Below are positions 1 through 6,900 of a DNA stretch of 16,305 nt, in pieces (position 1 is the stretch's first letter; the number at the start of each line of letters is the position of its first letter). The notes under the pieces were generated by a model. That model saw only the letters and a program-made list of their open reading frames with translations, did not search any database and was not told the DNA's origin. The stretch lies in NCBI GenBank assembly GCA_002497025.1, contig DAMG01000047.1, positions 1 to 16,305 on the forward strand, read 5' to 3'. This DNA comes from Euryarchaeota archaeon UBA126. GTDB taxonomy: Archaea > Thermoplasmatota > Poseidoniia > Poseidoniales > Thalassarchaeaceae. The translations under genes were made by a program, and so were the position numbers.

Positions 1-22
1 TCAAGTCCGGGAGCGCGGACCA
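1..22 (+). tRNA. 3' end of a tRNA, probably tRNA-Tyr (partial)
   Basis: The first 22 bases fit a tRNA 3' end base for base. TCAAGT reads as T-loop positions 55-60, CCGGG as the 3' half of the T stem (61-65, with the invariant C61), AGCGCGG as the 3' acceptor strand (66-72), A as the discriminator and then an encoded CCA. The 5' part lies outside the window. Position 72 is G, so position 1 should be C. The pair C1-G72 together with A73 is the known identity set of archaeal tRNA-Tyr, which makes Tyr the best guess. The anticodon cannot be seen, so the amino acid is an inference. Confidence 0.72.
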
Positions 23-38
23 AAGACAATCAACTAGA

Positions 39-233
39 TTATTCAACATTGAAATTGGAATCTAATTTCTCTGTAATTGATTCGCAATCTTCTACAACCA
101 CGAACATAGTATTGTCAGAAGTGTAAATCAACAATTTATCTTCTGAGTCTATCTCTTGATAGGCACAGATTGCATCCATTCTAATTCTCGTCATTCCCAT
201 TTCGGTCAAGGCCTTGATCCAGTTGGTCTTCAT
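39..233 (-). CDS. small hypothetical protein, possible FlbD-like beta fold
   Basis: This is a 64-residue protein on the minus strand, convergent with the tRNA at 1-22 and divergent from L15e. I chose the ATG at 233. An in-frame TTG at 248 would add five residues (Ser-Ala-rich) that look like spacer sequence. After a short N-terminal helix, the middle reads as an initiation strand, 'MDAICAYQEID', then 'KLLIYTSDNTMFVVVED', and ends in a helix 'CESITEKLD'. This strand pattern with a terminal helix resembles small FlbD-like proteins, in which a residue display is followed by 'V-V-x-E-(S/D)-x-E-x-I'. The resemblance is by eye only, and no function is assigned. There is no signal peptide or membrane segment, so it should be cytoplasmic. 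The upstream spacer is AT-rich and could hold its promoter. It may be a real conserved gene or a chance frame; coding looks more likely than not. Confidence 0.55.
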   Translation of the reverse strand: MKTNWIKALTEMGMTRIRMDAICAYQEIDSEDKLLIYTSDNTMFVVVEDCESITEKLDSNFNVE

Positions 234-248
234 GGCCGCCGCCGACAA

Positions 249-396
249 CCTGCCCTATTTGATTCAAACGGTTAGTTGGTTGATTAACTCCAGCCAGAAT
301 TATTTTTTTACAGATATTGGATTCTTGTCAGAATTTTTTCTTTAGATTAGGCTCATAAAGGGGAGTCAGGTCGGCGGGATGCTTGGAGGGACAATG
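249..396. promoter_or_regulatory. divergent AT-rich spacer with candidate promoters
   Basis: This spacer separates the minus-strand small gene from L15e and should contain both promoters. Towards L15e, the T-rich run at 334-346 (TTTTTTCTTTAGA) could act as a TATA-type element, with transcription starting near 365-372. Towards the small gene, the A-rich complement of 300-310 is a similar candidate. Neither matches a strong archaeal TATA consensus. A purine-rich GGAGGG at 385-390 lies just before the L15e start and is its probable ribosome binding site. Confidence 0.35.
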
Positions 397-984
397 ATGG
401 GAGTCATGAAGCACCTAGGTTCGGTCTGGAAGCAGCCTAAGCAAAACATCCCTGCAGCAGTCCGCCGTGATAGAATGGCAGGCTGGAGGCGCGAGCCGGT
501 TTTCCAGAGAATTGAGCGTCCAACACGTCTAGATGCTGCTCGCCGCGTTGGCTACAGAGCAAAGCAAGGAATTACTGTAGTGCGCACACGCGTAAGGCGA
601 GGCGGACTACGAAAGGGTAAAATCCACATGAAGAGAAAGCCATCAAAGGCTGGTATCAAGAAAATCACCATGGCTAAGTCCATTCAAAGAATGGCGGAAG
701 AGCGAACAAGCAAGCGCTATCCTAACCTTGAGGTCCTAAACTCATACTGGGTCGGCGAAGACGGAAAGAACAAATTCTTCGAAGTAATCATGGTTGATCC
801 TCATCACCCTGCAATTAAGTCCGACAAACAATTAGGCTGGATTGCTGAAGGCAATAGTCACCGTGGACGTGCTTTCAGAGGAAAAACCAGTGCTGGCAAG
901 CGTGGACGTGGATTGTACAACAAGGGTAAGGGTGCTGAGAAACTCCGCCCTTCCTTGAAGGCCCACAAGAACCTCGGAAAGTAA
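397..984 (+). CDS. rpl15e: 50S ribosomal protein L15e
   Basis: Component of the large ribosomal subunit, found in archaea and eukaryotes and absent from bacteria. Family hallmarks are plain: 'WRREP' followed by 'RIERPTRLDAARRVGYRAKQG' pieces (residues about 30-57), the Arg-rich 'RVRRGG', 'YPNLEVLNSYWVGEDG' (about 108-123), 'VDPHHPAIKSD' (about 133-143), and a basic C-terminal part with 'GKTSAGKRGRG' and 'NKGKGAEKLRPS'. Starting at the second ATG of the ATGATG pair (397) gives 195 residues, the usual family length, and places GGAGGG at 385-390 six bases upstream. In-frame starts at 379 and 394 would only add a few residues. The next gene, a PRC-barrel protein, follows after 48 bases and is probably co-transcribed. 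The N-terminus is slightly diverged, but all core motifs are present. Confidence 0.97.
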   Translation: MGVMKHLGSVWKQPKQNIPAAVRRDRMAGWRREPVFQRIERPTRLDAARRVGYRAKQGITVVRTRVRRGGLRKGKIHMKRKPSKAGIKKITMAKSIQRMAEERTSKRYPNLEVLNSYWVGEDGKNKFFEVIMVDPHHPAIKSDKQLGWIAEGNSHRGRAFRGKTSAGKRGRGLYNKGKGAEKLRPSLKAHKNLGK

Positions 985-1032
985 TCCTTCTCAGGAGTAA
1001 CTTGATTTCTTCCTTCATAGCGGAAGCCTTCG

Positions 1033-1287
1033 ATGGCGGAGAGCGAAGTCAGTCTAATTCGGGATTTACCGGTCATCCTTCCTGATGGCCGACTTCTTGG
1101 TACCGTCCACGACACAGTGATAGAGACGGAGTCATGGAACTGCACACACATCTTTGTAGCCGATCCCCCAGCAGATTTAGTCGAAGGCAGAATCCACGTT
1201 GCGGTTCCTTGGAATTGGGTGCGTTCGGTCGGAGATGTAGTGGTCTTGCGCTGGTTCCCTCCCACTCCAATTCCTAAGGACGAATAA
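1033..1287 (+). CDS. PRC-barrel domain protein
   Basis: This 84-residue protein is almost entirely one PRC-barrel domain. The signature is 'VILPDGRLLGTVHDTVIET' (residues about 14-32), a central strand 'CTHIFVAD', and the closing 'VPWNWVRSVGDVVVLRW' (about 58-74), where the loop-strand step typical of this small beta barrel is seen. There is no signal peptide or membrane segment, so it is cytoplasmic. Stand-alone archaeal PRC-barrel proteins include the CdpB proteins that act with SepF in FtsZ-based division, and others that bind RNA or ribosomes like the RimM C-terminal domain. The sequence alone does not decide between these roles. It starts 48 bases after L15e on the same strand, probably as an operon partner. 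A short stem (CTTCC 1009-1013 / GGAAG 1022-1026) precedes the ATG. A hairpin with T-rich flank follows the stop. Confidence 0.85.
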   Translation: MAESEVSLIRDLPVILPDGRLLGTVHDTVIETESWNCTHIFVADPPADLVEGRIHVAVPWNWVRSVGDVVVLRWFPPTPIPKDE

Positions 1288-1290
1288 TCA

Positions 1291-1310
1291 ATCAAAATCC
1301 TTTGATTTAA
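1291..1310 (+). terminator. hairpin and T-rich stretch after the PRC-barrel gene
   Basis: A perfect six-base-pair inverted repeat, ATCAAA (1291-1296) and TTTGAT (1301-1306) with a four-base loop ATCC, begins three bases after the PRC-barrel stop and runs into TTTAATTGATATTTA. It could mark the end of the L15e/PRC-barrel transcript. Archaeal termination depends more on T tracts than on stems, so the hairpin itself may be incidental. Confidence 0.35.
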
Positions 1311-1314
1311 TTGA

Positions 1315-1322
1315 TATTTATA
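1315..1322 (+). promoter_or_regulatory. TATA-box candidate for the surface-protein block
   Basis: TATTTATA at 1315-1322 is the best TATA-like element in the window. With the usual archaeal spacing, transcription would begin near 1345. That leaves a leader of about 27 bases to the ATG at 1372, containing GGGTGA at 1355-1360, or a nearly leaderless start at the GTG at 1351. It lies in the only AT-rich spacer ahead of the large surface genes. Confidence 0.5.
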
Positions 1323-1371
1323 CACACGGAAATGCGATACGATTCAAAAGGTGAGGGTGAACCCCTGCGTG

Positions 1372-3897
1372 ATGCAACGTAGTTCCGTAGCGCTGATGGT
1401 CTTGCTCCTATTGTCCTCATCAGCCCCTGCAATCGACGCTGCTGGGAAGGGGGTAATTTCCTGTACTCCGGCTGATTTAGACATGGTTCCAGCTAGTTGG
1501 GACATTGACGACGGTGCTTGTGTTCGAATAGATCTTGGTGTTCTTTCTACAGGAGATACGTTATCTTTCGACGTATCAGCAGATACCAATATTGACATTC
1601 TGCTATTTTCGGCAAGTTCAATTTCAGTCTACCAGAATGAACAGAATTATCGCTTAGACTCGGTTTGGCATTCCGATTCAGTATTCGAATCATTTCAAGG
1701 AGATGGCACCTGGCATTGGACGGCTCCCGATGATAGAGGTGACACCCGCTGGTACCTAGTTCTCGATAACATGGCTCATCCACAGGATCAAGGTGAGGGA
1801 GCTCAGGCAGGTAGTCTCGCTACAGTAGTCCTAGACATCGAAGAAGTCGATAGTCCCGTATTCGGAATAGTCGATACCATTGTCCGATTGGATAGTGGAG
1901 GTCATTCGGTAATTGCTGGCCCACTAGTTCTCGACGAAGGAACCCAAGTCAACATATTCGTGACAACTATGCAAGGAGCGCCGGATATTTTCCTAGTGAC
2001 TGGGACTCAAATGGAATTTTACGAACAAGGAACTACTGCTAATGGAATGGATGACAATAATGCAGATATGTTATTGGTTTTGGAAGAAAGAAGTATTTCA
2101 TGGTCAGTAAATTCTGACTACTCAGGTCAGGAACTGTATCTTGTAGTGGATAATCGTCCAGGTCCTCCTAGCGGTGGTGCAGGTACAGGGTTCGTGGCAA
2201 CCACAGTAGTAATGGATCTCATTCCAATTTTGCAACCAACAATTACCAACGCCTCTGATCTAGCTACAATTGACGTTGGAGCAGAGGTAATACTCGATGC
2301 TTCAAACACTCCAAACTTTTCAGATCAAATTGACAGTGAAAACGGCTTTCAATGGGATACCAACGGTGATGGATTCTATGATGCCTCAGGGTCGATAATC
2401 ACGGTAAGTTGGACCGAACCAGCCGAGATTAGTATCGGTCTTAGAGCAGTTTCACAAGATGGCCGAAGCGCTACAGTTTATCTCAATACAACAATTCAGG
2501 ATATTAGCCCACCCGATGTGAGTTTGTCTGCTAGTGATATAATTCGCAAAGACTTCGACGACGAACTATTGCTAACTGCCAATATTGACGATAATTGGGG
2601 TATTTATTCCGTCGAGTGGTTGGTCGATGAGACAGTAATTCAGAACTACAGTACTTGGAATTGGCAGGACGGAAAAACATTCACTTTCCGTTTTGATTCA
2701 AGTTACCTAGCAGGTAACCACGATGTTACCATTCGGGTTACTGACAATGAAGGACAAGTAACCGAGCGTACCGCAATCATCGATTTGTACGATTCAACAC
2801 CTCCATTGGTTCCACAACAGACAGTAGAGACAACTGCTATTCTTGGTCAACCTATTCAGTTAACCGCCGAGGCTATTGATGCCGAGTCCCCAACTCTGAC
2901 CTATTTCTGGGATTTGGATATCCAGACAGATGCCAATTCAGACGGAATAATGAATAACGATATGGATGCTAGTGGTTCGTCTATAACCGAAATTTTCCAA
3001 CAGAAGGGTACCTACGAAATTGTTTGTACAATCGTCAACGAAGCAGGTGCATCTACTCAAGTTACCTACTTAGTATCCGTCCGTTCTTCTTCTGATGATG
3101 GTTCAGGATTAAGCCCAATGATGCTGGGGATGGCTGCGGTTGTACTGCTAATCATCATCATCACCATAATTGGTATGATTACATGGCGCCGAATGTCGAA
3201 TACAAGACTTGAGGCGTTGCTTGAGGAACAAGCCGCGGCTGAGGAAGAGATGCCCAGAGAACTCAGCGTCGAGGAACAAAAGGCGATGTATGGTGCAGGT
3301 TCTGCCACTCTTGACCAGCCAACTTCAATGTCGACTACATCGCAATTTGGCCAGTATGGAACTGGTATGTCTGGTGCGAGTGACCCACAGGCCACAATTA
3401 GCGAGGATGCGGCGATGGGTGATTCCGATCTTGAAGCATTGATGAGTACCCCAGAACCGGTTTCTGAATCTAATCAATCGAGTCCTGCTTCGGAACTTCT
3501 CAGCCAGTTTTCCGACGATGATTCTGCCGTGGAGGAGGATTCAGTAGAATTTTCACATGACGAGTTAGCAGGCATTTCAGAAGAGGTTTGGTCTCCAGAT
3601 GAGTCTGATGAAATTGAACAAGAGGGGTCACTACCAACACCTCCGGCTCCAGAACCAGAACCCGAAGTAGATTCTCTCCTAGATGGAGAAGATCTTCCTG
3701 TACCTCCAGTTCCCCAAGGTGAGGAACCCTCTGCTCCGCCAACGCTAGAGGAAGATTCCGAACCTAAATCCAGAACAGTCCAGCAGGATTGTAGCCAGTG
3801 TCAGCAACGATTTGAGGTGACCTTGCCGAAAGGTCATGATATTGCACGAACTGCCTGCCCGTCCTGTGGCGCTATTGAGACAATCCGATTGACTTGA
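1372..3897 (+). CDS. secreted-domain type I membrane protein with PKD/Ig-like domains and cytoplasmic zinc ribbon
   Basis: An 841-residue surface protein. It starts with a signal peptide (Met-Gln-Arg, hydrophobic core, likely cut near 'APAIDA'). Two similar beta domains follow (about 33-158 and 163-285), each ending in a 'YLV[LV]DN' strand and an 'ATVV[LM]D' strand, resembling PPC/GOLD-type sandwiches. Next are a PKD-like domain with 'DTNGDGFYDASG' (about 283-376), an Ig-like domain (about 380-475) and a second PKD-like domain with a 'DANSDG' insert (about 478-570). One membrane helix spans about 580-605, followed by 'WRR'. The roughly 235-residue cytoplasmic tail is acidic and proline-rich, probably disordered, and ends in a zinc ribbon (C807, C810, C829, C832). 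The ATG at 1372 gives a clean signal peptide; an in-frame GTG at 1351 would add seven residues. Ligand and role are unknown; a receptor or envelope scaffold is the natural guess. Confidence 0.88.
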   Translation: MQRSSVALMVLLLLSSSAPAIDAAGKGVISCTPADLDMVPASWDIDDGACVRIDLGVLSTGDTLSFDVSADTNIDILLFSASSISVYQNEQNYRLDSVWHSDSVFESFQGDGTWHWTAPDDRGDTRWYLVLDNMAHPQDQGEGAQAGSLATVVLDIEEVDSPVFGIVDTIVRLDSGGHSVIAGPLVLDEGTQVNIFVTTMQGAPDIFLVTGTQMEFYEQGTTANGMDDNNADMLLVLEERSISWSVNSDYSGQELYLVVDNRPGPPSGGAGTGFVATTVVMDLIPILQPTITNASDLATIDVGAEVILDASNTPNFSDQIDSENGFQWDTNGDGFYDASGSIITVSWTEPAEISIGLRAVSQDGRSATVYLNTTIQDISPPDVSLSASDIIRKDFDDELLLTANIDDNWGIYSVEWLVDETVIQNYSTWNWQDGKTFTFRFDSSYLAGNHDVTIRVTDNEGQVTERTAIIDLYDSTPPLVPQQTVETTAILGQPIQLTAEAIDAESPTLTYFWDLDIQTDANSDGIMNNDMDASGSSITEIFQQKGTYEIVCTIVNEAGASTQVTYLVSVRSSSDDGSGLSPMMLGMAAVVLLIIIITIIGMITWRRMSNTRLEALLEEQAAAEEEMPRELSVEEQKAMYGAGSATLDQPTSMSTTSQFGQYGTGMSGASDPQATISEDAAMGDSDLEALMSTPEPVSESNQSSPASELLSQFSDDDSAVEEDSVEFSHDELAGISEEVWSPDESDEIEQEGSLPTPPAPEPEPEVDSLLDGEDLPVPPVPQGEEPSAPPTLEEDSEPKSRTVQQDCSQCQQRFEVTLPKGHDIARTACPSCGAIETIRLT

Positions 3898-3923
3898 ATA
3901 GCGGACTTCTTTGCATTCCTTTC

Positions 3924-3942
3924 CCTCAATAAATGAGGTTCT
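3924..3942 (+). terminator. hairpin followed by T-rich bases after the zinc-ribbon membrane protein
   Basis: CCTCA (3924-3928) and TGAGG (3934-3938) form a five-base-pair stem with loop ATAAA, followed by TTCTTTG. It lies 27 bases past the stop of the upstream gene and may contribute to transcript ending. The AATAAAT inside the loop could alternatively serve as a weak TATA element for the next gene. Both readings are tentative. Confidence 0.3.
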
Positions 3943-3971
3943 TTGTGCTCTTGTAGCCCAAGACCCTAAAT

Positions 3972-3990
3972 CGCACCTCATAGAGGTGCG
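3972..3990 (+). promoter_or_regulatory. hairpin enclosing the Shine-Dalgarno sequence of the 1455-residue gene
   Basis: CGCACCTC (3972-3979) and GAGGTGCG (3983-3990) are perfect reverse complements with a three-base loop ATA. The right arm holds GAGGTG at 3983-3988, five bases before the ATG at 3994, where an archaeal ribosome binding site belongs. In the folded RNA this site would be fully paired, so translation may depend on opening the stem. As DNA it is also an inverted repeat that could bind a dimeric protein. Confidence 0.6.
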
Positions 3991-3993
3991 TCT

Positions 3994-6900
3994 ATGGAGA
4001 ATGGTTCAGTGCGCTTGATTCGTACTGCGCCGAAAAACAAAATCTCTCTACCGGTTTTACTGGTAATTCTCTTTTTGTTACCGACAATGGCGCCCTTTGC
4101 AACCGTTAGTGGTGAGGCTAGAATAGAGTCACAGGACTTTCAGATTTTAGATGAATTGGGCAGCGTTCTAAACCAAAGAGAACAAGTGATTTTGGGCGAT
4201 TCTGTTAGCAATATCGCTGGTCCTCTATTGGACCAGGTCAGAGTTGGAGTACAGGATACTTCAGTCGCTGACCCTCTCCACGATATCGACGAGGCTCTAG
4301 ATGATGTCTTCCTCGTAGAAACCGCCGCTCCTGCAGTCTATCACCCTGAACCTTACGTTATTCTTACCGACGAAAATAGTCGACCCCCTGGAGAGGTCAG
4401 AACAATTTGGTCAACTTTATTCAATTTGACGGATTATGTCATATGGAGTAGATATGTTGACAACGCTGGTAATGTTGTTGAACAGGCTGAGAGTATTACA
4501 TTCCTAACCAGTTTACTTTCTCTTTTGGACCCCGAAACCGATTTCTTACTACACCAAATGGATATTGATGACGATGGCGATGATGATATTCAAGTGGGCC
4601 TCAGTGTCAATTTGAATAATATTGATCTATCCGGCACAACTCTTTCAGCATCTCCACAATTAGATTACCAAGTTAGCGTTCTTCCATCAAGTACTACTGA
4701 TTCCGATTGGGATAATCTGCAAACCCTTGAGGTTAGTATCCTCAAAGCGTTTGCATATTCAGATGGCATTCTGAACGAAGGAGAATCATATGTCTGGGTT
4801 ATTGATTCTAAGTTTACTCACACCCCTTATGATTTTACTTTAGGCGTTGGTCTAGAGAGGTTTTCTTTCGATATCTCAGGTGCTGGAGCCGACCTAGTTT
4901 TGTCGCTAGTTAATGCGCTTACATTCGGGGTTTTCAATGGTGGGGATGAGTCAGGAATTACCATTGCATCTATCGCAGCCCCTTACCAAATTTCGATCGA
5001 CAATTCAGGGCAAACAGAATGTCCAGATCGCTATTCCCCAATTGAGTTGACAACTTTACCTTCGAGCGAAATATCCTGTAGTGTAACCGCAGGATTTGGA
5101 TATGTTCACTACTCGCCACCAGATTCTCAGGATGATAGGGATGTTTGGGAAGTTGCCTATATCGAGGCTGCAGTACATCCTAACCGACTTGCAACCATCC
5201 TTCCAGAAGAGGTCGAAGTTACCATTAGAACCGATAGTACCCTTGCAGATGGAACTGGTGATTTAGGAGAAAATGGTTTGACTACGGTTGAGTATTGGGC
5301 TGATGAGAGGGCTGATTTACATATCCACTTTCATGAAAATCGGTCAGAAGTCCCTCCTGATAATTCCGATGGTGTTTACGGTAATGTGACCGACTCAAGT
5401 GGCTGGTTCCGAGGTATGCCGAAAGGAAGTCTGACCACAGAGGAGATAGACCGTACATTCACGATGTTAGGTTCTAAATCAGAACCCGAATTACCAGGCG
5501 GACAACCAAATCGTCTGGGTTTGATTATTGGAGTAAAGAATTTCACAAGAGATACGTCTCAAAATGTCGATGATCCTTCTTTGCCTGTTAATCCTGCATA
5601 TCCTCCTAAGACTTTACTTCTGGTTCGTTCGGTACAGTCTCTAGAATCTGTAGAATATCACTCTTGGATGAAACGTGGAGGTACAGACACAGACCATAGA
5701 CGAATCCAAATTACAGCTGAAGAAATACCCACTGCTTTAGTCTTCTTTGGCTCATTTGAATTAGGAGGAGCCGAGGATGCAGATACAAGCCTTGATTCGG
5801 CCCAGAATCTCGATTTCCTGTCTAGAATTTTAGATGTGGTTCTGATAAATATCGTCGATTTATTCCTTGATATTGGCACTATATTGAATGATATTCCATC
5901 CGCTACGGTGGATGTAATCAGCGGAGGTGTTGGAGGCTCAGGAGGCCTCTCAGGTGAAACACTCCATCTACTAATGCACAACAATTGGAGGATAGAGAGG
6001 GAATCTAGGGCAATATCCGAGGTAGGTCTACAAATTGGCTCAAGCCCTCATCCAACCATGTTTGGCGATCATCTAATCTTGTCCAAGGATAGAGGATTAG
6101 ACACTGTACAGGGACGGAATGGGCCTCAGACTCCATTAGTACAGGTAGCTGCAAGTTTACGATTCAGCGGACTCAGTGCATTTACTCTGATAGATGAAAT
6201 TGAAACTGACTCCCAGTCATTCTCTCTCCGAACATCATCTGAACAATCGTTCACATTCCTTTACATCGATCATCAACCTTCAAACCTCGAAGATGCTGCA
6301 CATCAAGGACTATGGATTTCCGACATTCCGGATAACGTAACAGCGGACTTAACTCCAGAATTAGCTACCTATACTGCCAGTTCCACTATAGATAGAATTA
6401 GTTATACTGGAATTGAAGGAAGTCAGAGACAAGCTGCCCATATTCTAGATATTCCCGCCGACTTTACTGTTGAATTTGGAGATACAACGAAATGGACAGC
6501 ATCAACTCCTATTTCGACAATTCACGCACAGTTAACGGATGCTGAAAATCCAGTAACGATGAGTGGAGATCACTTCCTCTTCCATCACCATCCCGATGAT
6601 GGGACCTCGACAATTTCGACTAGGATTTCTGGTCTGCAAGAGGTTGGATGGAAAGCCCCTGCTGTAGCTGGTGCAACAGGTGCAATGGGACAAGGTACCG
6701 CCTTTATGTCCGTAGCAGGAGATCGTACTATGAGCATCAATGTTGATCATGCACCAACTCAAGATGAAGGGGGCCTTTCCGCGTTGGTACTTATCGATCC
6801 ATTGCCTTCAAATGTTTCAGTAGATATCCCAACGGGAGCCGATGCGGGGAATAATTTAGTCATCCCAGAATTGAATACTTCTCAAGGAGTTTCTGGAGTT

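Noticed and set aside
1009..1026. CTTCC / GGAAG stem between L15e and the PRC-barrel gene as a terminator
   Set aside because: Only five pairs with an eight-base loop and no T tract; a short spacer in a probable operon does not call for one.
858..1325. 155-residue frame on the minus strand across L15e and the PRC-barrel gene
   Set aside because: It overlaps two well supported plus-strand genes, has low-complexity composition and shows no family motif.
5817..5896. Hydrophobic stretch in the 1455-residue protein as a membrane helix
   Set aside because: Asp residues recur every few positions (residues about 607-633), so it reads as an amphipathic or buried helix and not a membrane span.
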